Source of the DNA: Platycnemis pennipes
Lineage: Eukaryota > Arthropoda > Insecta > Odonata > Platycnemididae
Direction: 5' to 3'
Assembly: GCA_933228895.1 (NCBI GenBank)
Contig: OW121852.1
Coordinates: 131,807,544-131,871,543, forward strand
DNA: 64,000 nt
Of this stretch, positions 36,714 through 48,470 are shown piece after piece. Each line of letters starts with the position of its first letter. Within the stretch, counting starts at the first letter, position 1. Below the pieces are notes generated by a model, which was given only the letters and a program-made list of their open reading frames with translations, did no database searches and was not told where the DNA came from. Position numbers and translations under genes: made by a program.

Positions 36714-36970
36714 ATTCACATTCATTGCCACGTGAAAAAATTCACCTGGATTATTTCTCCCTTTCCACTTTCTCCTTTGCGTTGCCATCCTTGATGGACC
36801 GCGAGGGCTCTACATCTAGTACCTGAACCTCGGTAAACTTGCCATTCAAATTAGGGATCCTGGGTAGCGTAGTGGTCTGAGCAGTGGCTGGGAAAGCCAA
36901 AGGTCCGTGGTTCGATTCCCGGTCTAGGTGAATTTTTTCGCGTGGCAATTAATGTGAATAACTTGGTGGT
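36714..36970 (+). repeat. tRNA-derived SINE, copy 1, preceded by an inverted tail fragment
   Basis: 36779-36960 closely matches 40903-41076. The tRNA-like part starts at GGATCCTGGGTAGCG (36855), with an A-box-like TAGCGTAGTGG and B-box GGTTCGATTCC at 36909-36919, then GGTGAATTTTTTCGCGTGGCAA. The same tail occurs in reverse complement at 36714-36751, so a second, truncated copy lies head to head. Upstream of the tRNA part is a shared 75-bp leader beginning GCGTTGCCATCC. Confidence 0.8.
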
Positions 36971-37099
36971 GATGAAGTGTGAGATTAGGAAGGTTGAAAA
37001 GAGGAAGGAGGATAAAGAAGCGGGATGTAGGGGCCCTGATTGGAGCAAAAACATGGGAATATCAAGAGTTGTTGGATGGTTAAAGAGGTGGTGATGCAT

Positions 37100-37480
37100 T
37101 AGGTTGTTTTCCAGGGGAGGGGGGAGGTCAGGCCTTCCACTAACTTATGAACGAACTGTTGTATCTATCCCGCTCCCCTCTCTTGCACCTCCCATTCCCC
37201 TCGAGCTCCAACGCTCACCCCTCGGTCACTCCTTCCCCAGGCCGGACCCTAACCACTCCCCATCTAAACACCCCCTAATGCACATCACCACGCTCACCCG
37301 ACCTGCCAATCCTTGGTCACTTCCCCCCTCTCTGCAATTCCATTCCTCCCCCACCCCGACTTCCACTCTGTACGTAAGGCTGATGCTGTGTATTTTTTAT
37401 ACCTACTCGAAGATGCTGCACCGCAACGAAACCATGGTCATGCCGAAATAAAAGTTTTGTGGGATTGCAATGTTCGTTTT
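37100..37480 (+). mobile_element. Penelope pseudo-LTR-like segment with hammerhead-like core
   Basis: A C/T-rich block (37140-37365) is followed by TATTTTTTATACC, then CGAAGATGCTGC, CGCAAC and GAAACCATGGTC (37428-37439), AATAAAAG and TTGTGGG. The GAAACCATGGTC block is identical to the one in the element at 14955-15124. The CTGATGA block is degenerate, so the ribozyme is probably dead. Confidence 0.5.
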
Positions 37481-37499
37481 TCTCTTCTTCGTGATTACC

Positions 37500-38830
37500 A
37501 AGATAGATGCTAAGGAGGATCAAGAAACTAAGGATAGTGGCAGAAATGATGGATAAGTTTGAGGGAAGGAAGAATTGGAAAAATATAGGTACATGCAGAG
37601 CTAGGAAGAAGGCAATATGTATAAGGAAATAAGCAATAGACGCAGGTAGAGATGGGCAACTCGGTAAATTACCGTGGTATTTTTCGTAAATTAACAACAC
37701 CACTGAAAATTACCATAATAAACGATAATTTTCAGAAAAGTTCTTTTCCAGAAAATTTCTTCCTCATGAAGAAACCATTGGAATGGGTGATATTATAAAT
37801 TAAGTAGCTAAAACGATTTTGTTTACATTGTGTCCGTGATTAATTCGGAGTAAAATCACAAATGTACATTGCGCAGAGGTATGTCTTTGGAATGAAAATT
37901 TCTCATGGTGTGACAAAAGAGGCAAATTGCGTGTTGCTGCCAACTTCGTTATAATTTTTTTAATGAGTTATAATAGATAAACGTCATGATATGTTTGATA
38001 GAAGCGTCGGCATTTGTATCTCAATGCTGATTGATTTCATTTTGAGTCCTCTGATAATGATTTGCAGCTCAAAATTAAAAATTACCGGAAAATTGTGGTA
38101 ATTTTCGAAAATTACTGTAATTTAACATGGTAATTTACCTCAGTTGAAAATTACGGTAATTTACCCATCTCTAGACGCAGGAGAGAAACAAAAGGAGTGA
38201 GAGGAAAGTGGTGAAGAGGGTTATGTGAGGAGAAAGAGAAGGAGGAATAGGCGCCATTATCTCAGAGGTTAGAATGTAAACCAGCAAATCAAGAGAGGGT
38301 GCCGTGCATCAACGGTAAGTCTGTGGAGTGACTGATGGAACCACGAGATATTCATCTTAGGTGGAAATGAATGCGTGGAAGAACTGTACGATAGTGACAA
38401 TGGGCCAAGGAACATAGGAAAGGAAGAGGACACAGAAAAGAATCAAGCCACACCAAGAAAACTAAGTGAGATGGAGAATACATTAGGAGAAATGGAGGTG
38501 AAGATTGGCAATATCCCATCAAAATCACTGACAAACCTAGGAGGAGAGAGATTTTATGAGCTTGTTCATAGGATATACAAGGAGGGATTTTGGCCAGAGG
38601 ATTTCATGAAAACTATGTAAATATACCCATACTAACAAAGAAATCCTAAGACTATAGGAAAATAAGTTTAATCTGACTTGTGGCAAAAGTCGTCCCTATA
38701 TGTATTCATCAACTGAGGGAAGGGAAAGAGAGCAAGAGAATGTGTAGGGGATGATCTGTTTGAATCTCACAATGGGAGGGCCTCTTGGGATGTGATTGCG
38801 GTGATGAGAACACTTGTGGAAATTAACATG
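37500..38830 (+). mobile_element. LINE relic, family A, interrupted by a hAT MITE
   Basis: Degenerate frames on the + strand read RKNWKNIGTCRARKKA, then after the hAT insertion the pre-RT and RT part (GERFYELVHRIYKEGFWPEDF). Wording and order resemble the LINE relic at 27961-29380. Many stops and frameshifts. Confidence 0.6.
37647..38173. mobile_element. hAT-type MITE with exact 8-bp target duplication
   Basis: Termini TAGAGATGGGCAACTCGGTAA and the complement of TTTACCCATCTCTA flank 527 bp. The host repeat GACGCAGG occurs directly on both sides (37639-37646 and 38174-38181). The interior is rich in AAATTACCGT-type inverted repeats. No transposase. Confidence 0.85.
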
Positions 38831-38862
38831 GAATATAATCTGCATGAATATCATGTTTCATT

Positions 38863-39013
38863 GTTAAACATGGTAAATGAAACAACTTTGTACTTTCCAC
38901 ACAGCTTTATATGTTCCCTGATCGATTTTGATGACTCATCATCATAGAAATCAATCAGGGAACATATAAAGCTGTGTGGAAAGTATAAAGTTGTTTCATT
39001 TACCATGTTTAAC
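38863..39013. mobile_element. Inverted-arm element with decayed hammerhead-like loop
   Basis: 60-bp arms at 38863-38922 and 38954-39013 differ at only one position. The 31-base loop contains GATGA and GAAA/CATC pieces of a hammerhead-like core, but not a full consensus in either orientation. Arms contain ATAAA and GTGTGGA, as in the other members of this set. Confidence 0.55.
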
Positions 39014-39589
39014 GTTCGCAATTTCCACTAAGTCTCCTCCCTCCTCATCCTTCATCCATTCCTTCCCACTCCCACTCCTTCATCCATTAATTTAATGTTT
39101 TGTTGTATTCAAAAGGGCATTCCATGGAGTGAGGTGGGAAAATTTGATGGAAATATATATTGCAGAAGGTAGGAGTAGATGGGACACTGATCTGGACTTA
39201 ATTCATGGATCTTTCCAGTTCTTCATCCTCCTTCCCCTTTAATTTTAATGAATTTAATATGGAGTGGTCATTCAATAGAAATGACAAAACAAATATGTAA
39301 GGAGTTGGTCATAAAACTCATAATGCCCACAGATCTACAGTTTCACAGGAGTGCCTATTCTAATTAGTGTAATACTAATTTTGTTCTTGGCTTTAGCCTT
39401 TCCCTTTTAATAGTGTTTTGTCTCCCTTGCATCCTTCTTCTCCTCTTCATGAAACTTTGGTAAACAATGTATTAGTCTCTTAGTGGCATTAGTCCTAGGT
39501 GTACCACTTGTATGTAATGATAATTTTGGTGGGACACAAAAAGTTTCCAATTTGTCATCAAGCTTTGTCCACTTTATCACTTCTTGTAG

Positions 39590-39720
39590 TGCCGGAACCT
39601 CTAAAGCCTTGGAGATCAGAATACATGGATGGAATTAATTATATTGGTGAGAGGATAATAAAAGAACAACTTCTTGTTGCCAAGCCCAAAGGTCTGCGAA
39701 GAAACTTCAAACTCTACTGA
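39590..39720 (+). CDS. Candidate terminal exon, unknown protein
   Basis: An acceptor-like TATCACTTCTTGTAG precedes 39590. The frame then reads PEPLKPWRSEYMDGI, continues through IGERIIKEQL and ends GLRRNFKLY before TGA at 39718-39720. It looks like genuine C-terminal coding sequence, but I cannot name the family and no partner exon was found. The frame also stays open upstream to 39499, so the exon start is uncertain. Confidence 0.35.
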
Positions 39721-40277
39721 AAGGTGATGACTTTAAAAACTAAAATATTTTTAAAAAATGTTGTTTACATAGTCATACATTTTGGACCTTCAGTACTTAA
39801 GGCAAATGGATGAGTCTTAGGATTTGAGGGTAACTTTACCTGATACAACAAGTTACCTTAATCACAGGGTCCTGTGTGTCCCAGGATCCCGTGGTTTTGG
39901 GGGAAAATCGTTCTGGAGAGAAACTGTTCCAATGAAGTTCATCGTGGACTATTAATATTCCCCCTGAAATATAGAGTTTTTACCCAGGATTGCTCAATTA
40001 CTAATTACTCAACAAATTGTCACTGCGTGGCATTAGAAGCATAGCCATGAATCAAGCTTTCTATTTGAAAACAACAATGATACTCCACATTTCACCAGTC
40101 CAGGAAGATGTACGGCGAAAGTTCTGCCATAGAAAAAAATTTTGGGGGAATAAAATATTTGGGGGGATTTTGGAAATGCATAAAGAAATTCACTAAATGT
40201 TAATATTTTTATCCAATTACAGTAATTTATAAACATGCCATAAGGTTATAATGACAAATGAACGTTAAGTGTTAAGT

Positions 40278-41699
40278 CCCAAGCAGCATCACGTGGCAGT
40301 TATATGTCTGCCAATGTCATTTTGACGTCATTAATGTTGTTTTAACATTGGCTTATAATGTCGATATAAAAATGTCATTTAAATGATACCTTAAGGTATC
40401 CAATTCTCCAAATTTCTCCAATGTAAAATTGATATCGTCAATTGTATCTTAAAGTGATATTTAATAGATATCGTTGTCCGATGCAAAAATGATGTCAGCT
40501 GAGCTGATTAATAAAGGGCATAAAATAAATCATATTTTTCTGGTGGCTGAATTTTATAATTTTCAGTATTGACATTTTTTCCCCCGACGTCGGAGAGAAG
40601 AAAGTCAAAAATTCGTCATTGGTCAGAACATCAGAAACCATTTGGAGGCCTACATATAAAATAAGAAATATGATTAATTAAGGATTCGTTTCCACAGAAA
40701 GAAAAACGTGAGCCTCTTTTATCAAGTTTCGCTTCCACTCCATATCGCCTGAATCTTCAGAATTAGTAAGATTTCGATGTTTGCTTACAAATTGCTGTTT
40801 ATGTGGCAGGCTTGGTGTATCCTACATTTACCTCCAAGCACGGCTTTAGCACTGGATGGGGTTCACCTTTGGTCGTGGCTTCTTTGAAGCCCTTTCTACC
40901 TTGCGTTGCCATCCATGATGGACCGCGAGGGCTCAACATCTAGTACCTTGAACCTCGGTAAAATTGCCATGCGAATTAGGGATCCTGGGTAGCGTAGTGG
41001 TCTGCACGGTGGCCCAGTAGTCCATGGTTCAATTCCCGGTGCAGGTGAATTTTTTTGCATGGCAAATAATGTGAATCCCCCATATTGGGTTATAACTCCA
41101 ATAACTAGTTTGAAATATTTTATTACAATGATAAAGCTTAAAGTTACACATATTTCACTAAGGGAAGTTGGGTCAGGAGTAAAGTAGGTATCTCATTACT
41201 ATCATAAATGCTTAAAATTACCCAGCAACCCTGACCCAGCTCTCTTTCTTAGCAAAGAGAGTTGGGTCAGGGGTAAAGTGCTGGGTTCTCAATGTGAACA
41301 TTCATAGATTGAAACTACCTCTCGCCATTTCTTTTTCCATCGCAGTTTCATGGAACGGCCGTCCCTGATTATAAATATTTTTAACGTTTATCCAGGATAC
41401 ATTTTAACTATCTTACTTATTAAATCATCCCAATATCATGTTAATGAAAAATCAGTCCATGATAATATCAAACATACGTCGGCCCAACATCATTTTTATG
41501 CCACTGTATTGTGGTGAAAGATGTCTTTTTATCATCAAATTTATATCGTCCCAATATTGTCAACAAATGTCATTTTTATAATGGCAAATGTTATCTCTTT
41601 TGACATTTGCCGATATCGGTACCCAATATCGGATGGACCAATAAATGATATATGACGGTGTGAAAATGATATTGGGCCGATATCATGATGCTGCTTGGG
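40278..41699. mobile_element. TIR element (CCCAAGCAGCATCA ends) with nested SINE
   Basis: The left end CCCAAGCAGCATCA (40278-40291) is the exact complement of the right end TGATGCTGCTTGGG (41686-41699). The subterminal parts are full of AATGTCATTTT / GATATCG repeats in both senses. No transposase. A clear target duplication was not found. A SINE occupies 40903-41076. Confidence 0.7.
40903..41076 (+). repeat. tRNA-derived SINE, copy 2
   Basis: Matches the SINE at 36779-36960 from GCGTTGCCATCC through GGATCCTGGGTAGCGTAGTGG, B-box GGTTCAATTCC (41026-41036) and the GGTGAATTTTTTTGCATGGCAA tail. Nested in the TIR element above. Confidence 0.8.
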
Positions 41700-43013
41700 G
41701 TATAGTAAAACATTGTGCAGTTATAGAGGATCATTCAGCCAGCTGAAAGCTTCTTTTATTTCGGTTGCATCTCTCCATACTCTTCCTTGGTTGCCGCACT
41801 GCCCCATCGTCAAGACCACCATAAGATCCCTGAACACAACCCTGGAGTGTTGTTAGTGTACCCTAGTGACAACAGGTTAAGTGCACTTAGGTACTCTTTC
41901 TTTTTTCTTATGTCTCTGCTGTTGCCTGTGACTGCATAACTAGCAGTCCCGTTCAGAAGCTCACTGAATAAAGTTCAAGCTTCTCCCTGCTTAAGACGTC
42001 TTTTTCTTTGTGCAGCTTCTGCCTATCTCCCAATTCAACACGCAACAACATGGAGCATAACTGACTCAGCATCCCTCCAGTCTAATTCCCACCCCTACTC
42101 CCAAACATCTGCATTGGCAATGTCGGGAGAGGGTCACAGTACAGTTGAAAGGCGTAGAGTTACTGATTGTGCATACACTGCACACTACACCTTTTATGGT
42201 GATTTTTACCCTTAGTCCCTTCCCCTTAGTTGACAACCCGCAGCATTTGTCCACCTGACTGACCTGCCACCAGAAGAAGGCCCCATTCTTGGAAGCGAAG
42301 TGGAAAAAATCAACAAAACTTCCCTTTCAATCGAAACTGCAGCATATCTAGATGACATTAGAGATCCAGCCTACTATGCAAACAAAAAGCTTTAACTTGA
42401 ACTTATTAATGAAGCTTTCGAATTAGGATCCCCAAATCTACTGTCTATGGTTTTTCCAACTTAGTGAATAAGGAAATTCAATCCGAAAGTAAAAATAATT
42501 CTTCTACCGAATGGTACAGAAAAAGAACGTTAATGGCTTGTTTGCAGTAAATACAGGAATGCTGTATTTTGCGTACATTGTGTGATATTTTATTTACCTA
42601 CAGAAAGAACTACTTGGGGGACTACAGATCATAGGGGATGGACAGACCACAGAGGAGTATGAGACATAGAACTCCATGAAAAATGCAAAGCCCATATGTC
42701 TCCTCAAAGTTCAAGGCTTCAATGGATCTCTAAAAAAAGGTTGATAAAGATTTGAGTGAACAAAGTGACAAATTGATAAACCACCACCATGAAGTTCTAT
42801 CAGTCATAATAGACTGCTGCCATTATCTAACAGAGGAGATATTAGGTGGAAATAATTAGTACTTATATATTAATATTTCCATGCGAGGGAAATGTTGATA
42901 TTATAAATGTCATCTAAACTTTTAATGCACTTAAAGGGGTAACAGCTCTCTTAAGAGAGTAAGACTCAATTGAGTCATCTCTTTAAATATAGCTATCAAA
43001 GCAAGTTAAGAAT
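41700..43013 (+). pseudogene. Possible degraded coding region, unknown; adjacent palindromes
   Basis: 42255-42410 reads on the + strand as DLPPEEGPILGSEVEKINK, then SIETAAYLDDIRDPAYYANK before a stop, and further pieces in shifted frames follow to about 42570. This looks like broken coding sequence of unknown family. 42946-42959 (CTCTCTTAAGAGAG) and 42963-42976 (GACTCAATTGAGTC) are two perfect 14-bp palindromes three bases apart. Confidence 0.3.
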
Positions 43014-43165
43014 ATTAATAATAATGCCTATTTTTTTATTCCAGGACACATTGTTAGCATGTATATATCACAAGTAGTGACAAATTCATCATAAGAATAG
43101 CAAGAACTGCAACCAGATATTGATAAAGTTGATGCTTAAACTTTTGGAAGGAATATACAGGTATA
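43014..43165 (-). mobile_element. LINE 3' fragment, same family as 18056-19260
   Basis: TAATAATG plus TTTTTTTATTCCA, then CAGTGACAAATTCATCA-like, GAATAGCA.GAACTG and CCAGATATTGAT blocks match 18056-18285. Only the last about 150 bp is present. Confidence 0.7.
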
Positions 43166-43452
43166 CCTGTGTATAAATATATATTTCCCTTAGTTAAAAA
43201 AACACCAAAAAGTTCTGGTTCTTCTCCCCATAGACTTTACTATCCAGTAGTAAATTACCTACTAATGGTTTTGAAAAATGAATAATGGTCAAATTATTTT
43301 TGACACCAAATATTAAACTTGATAAGGGCAGTATTAAATATCATTTTCCAGGTTAAGGGCTCCAATCATCTTGACTGCCAAATACAAACAATTAACATGC
43401 AAGACAATTGTAATGTGAAAAAGATCCAGCTTTTGACTTTGTAAATAGCAGT

Positions 43453-43644
43453 ATGCTTACAATTGTAATTTATAAGTCATGTATAGAAAACATAAATTCT
43501 TTGTTCAAAATGAAGGAAAACAATTCTTGCAAAGCAAATGCAGACAGACCTCCCTTGATGGATGCCTCCAAATTGCTGACACCTCCTAAAAGACGAACAC
43601 TTTTTCAATCCCTGGCAGATGAGCATGGAGACTTATGGAACTAA
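43453..43644 (+). CDS. Short ORF, unknown, possibly a last exon or transposon piece
   Basis: An ATG-to-TAA frame of 63 codons. The end reads DASKLLTPPKRRTLFQSL and then ADEHGDLWN, which looks like real coding sequence. A weak acceptor (TTTGTAAATAG) lies at 43438-43448. Not recognised. Confidence 0.3.
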   Translation: MLTIVIYKSCIENINSLFKMKENNSCKANADRPPLMDASKLLTPPKRRTLFQSLADEHGDLWN

Positions 43645-43717
43645 GACATACAAATAGCAGACACTCTCATTAAGGGATAACAGAGAGAAACATTTCTCCT
43701 TCCCTTACCTTGATTAA

Positions 43718-44058
43718 CCCATTGACTTAGTATTTTTTACTCCTTTTTTCCCATTTATTTCACTATTTTTTATGGAAATCATATTTTGTATTTATTTTTA
43801 ATCGATTAAAAAACCTTTTACATCCCTTAAGGGATGTAAAAGGTTTTTTGATATTAAAAAATCCATGATAATTATCATGGATTTTTTTGCATTAAGGGAA
43901 TATTAATTAATCATTAACGACAGTACACGTGAAAAATCTGTGAATGATAAAAATAATGTACTAAATAAATAAATTGAGGCACCCGGTGATTCGCCGTCTC
44001 TTTAACCGAAGGCCGAGTCAGGCCAGCTGGCGAATCGCCGTCTCTTTAAGCCAATGGG
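43718..44058. mobile_element. piggyBac-type MITE with TTAA duplication and two perfect palindromes
   Basis: TTAA at 43714-43717 and 44059-44062 flank ends CCCATTGACTTA and TAAGCCAATGGG (inverted, one mismatch). Inside, 43808-43849 is a perfect 42-bp palindrome and 43856-43887 a perfect 32-bp palindrome, six bases apart. No coding capacity. TTAA target use is typical of piggyBac. Confidence 0.8.
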
Positions 44059-44136
44059 TTAACGGACTCACACTACAGGTTATTCTGTAAACATTTCTCT
44101 TCCCCTGATCAAAAAGCCCCGTTCTTGAAGCAGATA

Positions 44137-44895
44137 CAGTAGACTTTCGATAATACAAAGATACAAATTTTTCATTGTACAAAGCAAAACTGCCCGTCCC
44201 GACAATAAGCCTATAGGAAATACATGGCAATATTCAAAAACATAAAGTTTCAAAAATACAAATTTTTTAAAATTACGAACTTTGGGCCCGGTTACCAGGA
44301 ACAAATGGAATTCGTTTTTACGAACTCGGTGAAAAACTGCTTCAGCAAATTTATGTTTGCCGGCATAGACACCTAACAAATCAGTGCTGCTGATTATGGT
44401 GAATCAAAAGTGAAATGCGTGAATGTGCATTCATCTCACACATATGCTAGTCTCTCCCCATAATTTTCCACATTTAATTCCACATATCATGTAGACATTG
44501 AGTAATGTGGAAATCGTAGTTAATGCCATTATTTATCCTATAGAGTGGTTATTTTTTGTTCTAAGTGTTACCAGCATTTCCACAATGTACACTGTACTCT
44601 TTTTTTTTTTTAAACTTATGACTGAAGGCACATACCATGTTTGCTGCCATGCACTTGCAATTATGGCAGTTCAAATTCTCCATGAACCCTACCTCGTCCT
44701 TTAAGGCGAGCACTCCTAACTCAGCTCTTCATGAATCGGCTGTCTGCACCAAAATCTTGTAGCATGGACAGGGTGAGTGATGCCGTTAGGAAATTTGGGC
44801 GGGTTGTGTTGGTGGGGGTAAGGATTATGATGGCCGGGGAGTTTGGGTTTACGGTGTATGGGGGGTCCGGTTGAGGAGAGTCCCTGTTGGGGGAT
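44137..44895. repeat. pogo/Tigger-like terminus and unassigned DNA
   Basis: TA followed by CAGTAGACTTTCGATAATACAAAG at 44137 is a pogo-like end. A similar TA-CAGTAAACTCTCGATAACACGAAG occurs at 45592. No complete element could be closed. Confidence 0.45.
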
Positions 44896-46150
44896 ATCTT
44901 TCTCTGTCTTGCTGAGCTGGAAGTGGGAGGGGGTGGTTGGATGGCATCATGGAATGTCTGCGACGTTCCTTCCTCTTCGTCAGGGCAACCCTGGGGGGCA
45001 CGTGCCAGTGGCTGATTGGAACCGATGCTGGTGCTGAGTAGAATGGGGAGGGTCACGGATGTGGCGTCCCTTGCCTGTAGGTAGGTTTCGACCCCTCCTC
45101 TCACACCTCCAGACCATCCCCTTCCCTCCCCCCACATCCCTCGAAGACCCTTGAGGAGACGATGCGGAAAATATGCCAAAACACCCCCATTTCTCATCGA
45201 GGTCTTAGTTGTAGAAGAGAAACAATATTACCACCCAAGATCATTTATTCAGCTTATGATGTGGAATACACCACAAATAATAACCTGTAAATGATTTTTT
45301 TCGGGAAACGAGCTTAGTTCCATGCTTTTTTTTAGCTATCATTGGGCAATAGAGGGAAACTAAAGCACAGTTAGGCCAGCTGCCATCAAACTGCGTAGAT
45401 GTTAGAAGGAAATGTCTATTTTTAGGGTCCATACTAGTTGCTCATCTCTTTGACTGCGGATTCCGAACATATCATTCTTAATACAAAATTTTTCACTTTT
45501 GTTTTATATATGTTTTTGATACTGGGACGAACTTTTGCCAACACTACTATCGCCGACTTTAAACCATTTACGTAGGAAATAAAAGTAGGTACAGTAAACT
45601 CTCGATAACACGAAGTCAGTGGGACCAGAAAATCGGCTCTTCGTAATTTCGAACATTTTTAAAAAGGTGTGAAAATAATTTTATCTTTGTTTTCTCCTAC
45701 TTTTGTTCTCTTCGGCAACATTGTATAACTTCTGTGGTTGTTCGTAAAAGCATTTCAAAAGACGCATGACTTATAAGATCGTAAAATAAGTACCTACTTG
45801 CATTTCCTATGACAATGCTTTAAAATCGGCGTTCGTAGTGTTAGCAAAATTTTGTCTCAGGATTGAAAACGTATATTAAAAAAAGTTGAACATTTTGTAA
45901 TTTGAATTTAATTTTTGGGATAGTCAGTGGAGATGGTCTACTGGAGGTGTCAGAGTGTGAGAGGAGGGGTTGAAGTCCCTCCCAATAGGGAAGGACGCCG
46001 CATCCCTGACCCTCCCCATTCCACTTAACACCAGGAGCGGTTCCAATCAGCACCCTCACGCCCCCCCCCAGGGTTTCCCAGAAGGAGAGGAAGGAACCTC
46101 CCAGACACCATCCACTCACCCCCTCCCCTCCTTCAATATCGGCAAGAGAG
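44896..46150. repeat. Inverted pair of a GC-rich dispersed repeat
   Basis: 44930-45100 on the + strand matches the reverse complement of 45960-46130 (shared blocks GTTCCTTCCTCT, AACCCTGGGGGG, CTGATTGGAACCG, AATGGGGAGGGTCA). The two copies face each other around about 850 bp of AT-rich DNA that includes the pogo-like end at 45592. Class unknown. Confidence 0.65.
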
Positions 46151-46160
46151 AGAATGATAC

Positions 46161-46573
46161 TAGAGGCCTGCACACGGGTGCAAAATAAGGGCGAGGGTCG
46201 CCCGCCGGTGTGTGAGAGATAAAGATGCCCAACCCAAAGACATTTGATGGACTTTTCCGAAGTATCACGAATGTGACCTAAAGGAGAACTTGCCGAGTAT
46301 AGGCAGTCACCTGTCGGCTGACCGCCTCGAGGTCAGGCGACTGCCCTAAGGTCGTCACCGCCGCATATCTTTCTCAAGGGTCTTTGCCGTTTGCAATATT
46401 TTTCATTCACTCTTTTGCCACCCCTCCCATCAGTTTGGGGCGAGCAACCCAGGCACCTGCCTAAGACCCGGGTGCCCGCCTAGTATGCGGGTATGGTCGG
46501 GCGTCTATGTCACATGGGCGGAGCTGAATACGGGTGAAGGCACCAGGATTTCGCACCCGTTTGCAGGCCTCTA
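46161..46573. mobile_element. MITE with 21-bp TIRs, hAT-like
   Basis: The left end TAGAGGCCTGCACACGGGTGC and the right end are inverted complements with one mismatch over 21 bp. 413 bp total, no ORF. Flanking 8-mers do not match, so the target duplication is eroded or the ends are internal. Confidence 0.65.
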
Positions 46574-46772
46574 GCGGACAGTCCCTTCATGGAGAGCTGG
46601 GCTAGGATTGCTCGTCTTGAAGGACGAGGTAGGGTCACTCTAGTGAACCCTATCAAAAATTTCCTATAGGCCACTCCTATATAAATTCTATTGGATTTGG
46701 CTTTAAGACCTATAGGAAATTTCTATTAGACCTATCCATGTTCCAGCACCCCCTCAATCAGGCAAGGGCCTA

Positions 46773-46998
46773 GCCACGTTGATACACCAGTTCCCATCAG
46801 ATCACCGAAGTTAAGCAACGTTGTGCCCGGACGGAGGTTGGATGGGTGGCCCCCCTCCATACCTCTACCGTGGTGTTCTTGTCCCCTGTCTGCGAGTGGC
46901 GGGCAGGTTAAATGTGGGTTGGCACAATGGATCTAAAGAGGTCTAAGTGCCAGGGGGGCTCCAGAAGGCCCCCGCCCACCCCTCCAATTTTTACCCCC
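46773..46998 (+). repeat. 5S-rRNA-derived SINE, copy 1
   Basis: 46773-46850 follows animal 5S rRNA from the CCACGCTGA region through GATCACCGAAGTTAAGCA and GGATGGGTGGC (internal promoter). It is followed by a tail (CTCTACCGTGGTG, GTGGGTTGGCACAATGGATC, CCAGGGGGGCT) shared with 51222-51399 on the other strand. The copy sits inside the LINE at 46999-48143. It is a SINE3-type fusion and not a functional 5S gene. Confidence 0.8.
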
Positions 46999-48150
46999 TC
47001 AATCCTGCTAGCAAGATTGTGGAGTGCTGTCTCCATGGACTTTCCCTTCTGGTAGGCATGTCGATACAGGTGCAGGGGGTGGTCCTTTAAAGACCCATCC
47101 CTTATGTACCTGTCAACTATCTTCTCTAGTGTTTTCAATATAAAAGACATAAGACTGATTCCTCGAAAGGAGTCTGATCACGTGTAGCCCATCTTACCTG
47201 GTTGAGGAATGAAAACCACCTTGGTGACCCTCCAGGCTTTAGGAACATATCCATAAGCCAAGCAGGAGTGCAGGAACTATCCCATCCTCCCCAGCAGCCT
47301 TGAAGGGGCTAAAACTCATGATTGCCCATTTTGTAACTTTTTATGTCACAATGCTGGAGGAGAGTCTCCATTCCGTCCAAGCCAGATGGGTGGGATTCCT
47401 CCCATGATGCATCTCCCTCAACTTCCTGGAGCCTGGAAAGTGGGTCTCCAGCATTAGCTTTAGCACTTCCTTGTCGGAAGACGTGAAGTCTCCCAAGGGA
47501 AGCAGCAGAGAACCCACCCCCACTTCTGAGTCTTTTGATAGGATCTTATGAAGTCTTGCCATCTGTGAAACAGTCTCTACACTCTCACAGAAGCTCCTCC
47601 ATAAATCCCTTTTACAGCGCTTAATCGCCACTTTGTACCTACGTTGGGCAACCTTAAAGTTTTCCCAATCCTGAGGCGTTCTTGTCCTTTTTGTCTTGCT
47701 AATGAGTTTCCTACAGTCTCTTTGCAGAGACCACTTAATTCTTCTCCCCACCAGGGTACTTTACACCCTTCCTTAGGGGCAGCTATTTTCGTAGGATGTG
47801 ATGATGCTTCCCTGCAGATGGTCAACAGCAGCATCTACCTAATCCACATTTCTAAACTCGCACTGAGGTGCCCTATCTATGGCAGCTCCCAACCTTTCCC
47901 GACATAGTCCCCAGTTGGTAGTTCTGGGGTTCCTATATATTATTGCCTGCAACTGGACTCTAAAAGAGTGAAGAGTATGTGTCTGTGGTTGGACAAGGTT
48001 AATTTCCCTGCCACTCTCAACCCATCAATCCTGTGCAGCAGAGAACTGGTGCTCAGTGTAATATCTATCACCTCCTGCCTAACACTATTTGCAAAGGTAG
48101 GTAGTGATCTTTTCTTGAGTAGTACATGTAAGTCCGTAGACATAAGATAT
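46999..48150 (-). mobile_element. LINE relic (R1/LOA-like) with endonuclease end and RT start
   Basis: On the - strand: LTLSNHRHILF (end of the endonuclease, near 48010), VPWWGEELSGL, YKVAIKRCKRDLWRSFCES, the THFPGS block, then RT motifs FRGISLMSFILKTLEKIVDR and HAYQKGKSMETALH up to about 46990 where the SINE interrupts. Frameshifts at several points. The wording is that of R1/LOA-clade elements. Confidence 0.75.
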
Positions 48151-48152
48151 TG

Positions 48153-48470
48153 GGGATCGGGTTGGAGTGGTGGCTAGAGTACTGGTCTCCCATCCCGAGG
48201 GCCCGGGTTCGATTCCCGGCAGTGGCGGATTTTTCAGTGGAAAACCGGTCCCCACTTGAGTGCCTAGTGGAGGGCATTTCAAGTTCAGTACTCCGTCCGT
48301 CGGATGGGACGTTAAGCCGTGGTCCCCTTGGCGCCTGGCTAATGCCGACGCCGGGTTTCTCTCCACTCTTGCTCCGTTCCCTGAAAACTCCTACCATTAG
48401 CCCATTATCCACCTCTTCGTAGGAAAGGGACGTCATTTTGGAATGGCCTATAACATCAAAAGGTGGCGTA
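48153..48470 (+). repeat. tRNA-derived SINE of a second family, copy 1
   Basis: GGTTGGAGTGGTGGCTAGAG (A-box region) and GGTTCGATTCC (B-box, 48207-48217) are followed by a non-tRNA body with CTCCGTCCGTCGGATGGGAC, GTTAAGCCGTGGTCCCC and GCTAATGCC. 50743-50970 is a diverged second copy. Confidence 0.8.

Noticed and set aside
36855..36925. tRNA gene-like sequence with A and B boxes (also 40980 and 48157)
   Set aside because: Cloverleaf is degenerate and the sequence continues into shared SINE bodies; repeated copies show it is a tRNA-derived SINE.
46773..46850. 5S rRNA gene
   Set aside because: Only part of 5S is present, diverged, and it is fused to a SINE tail also found at 51222-51399.
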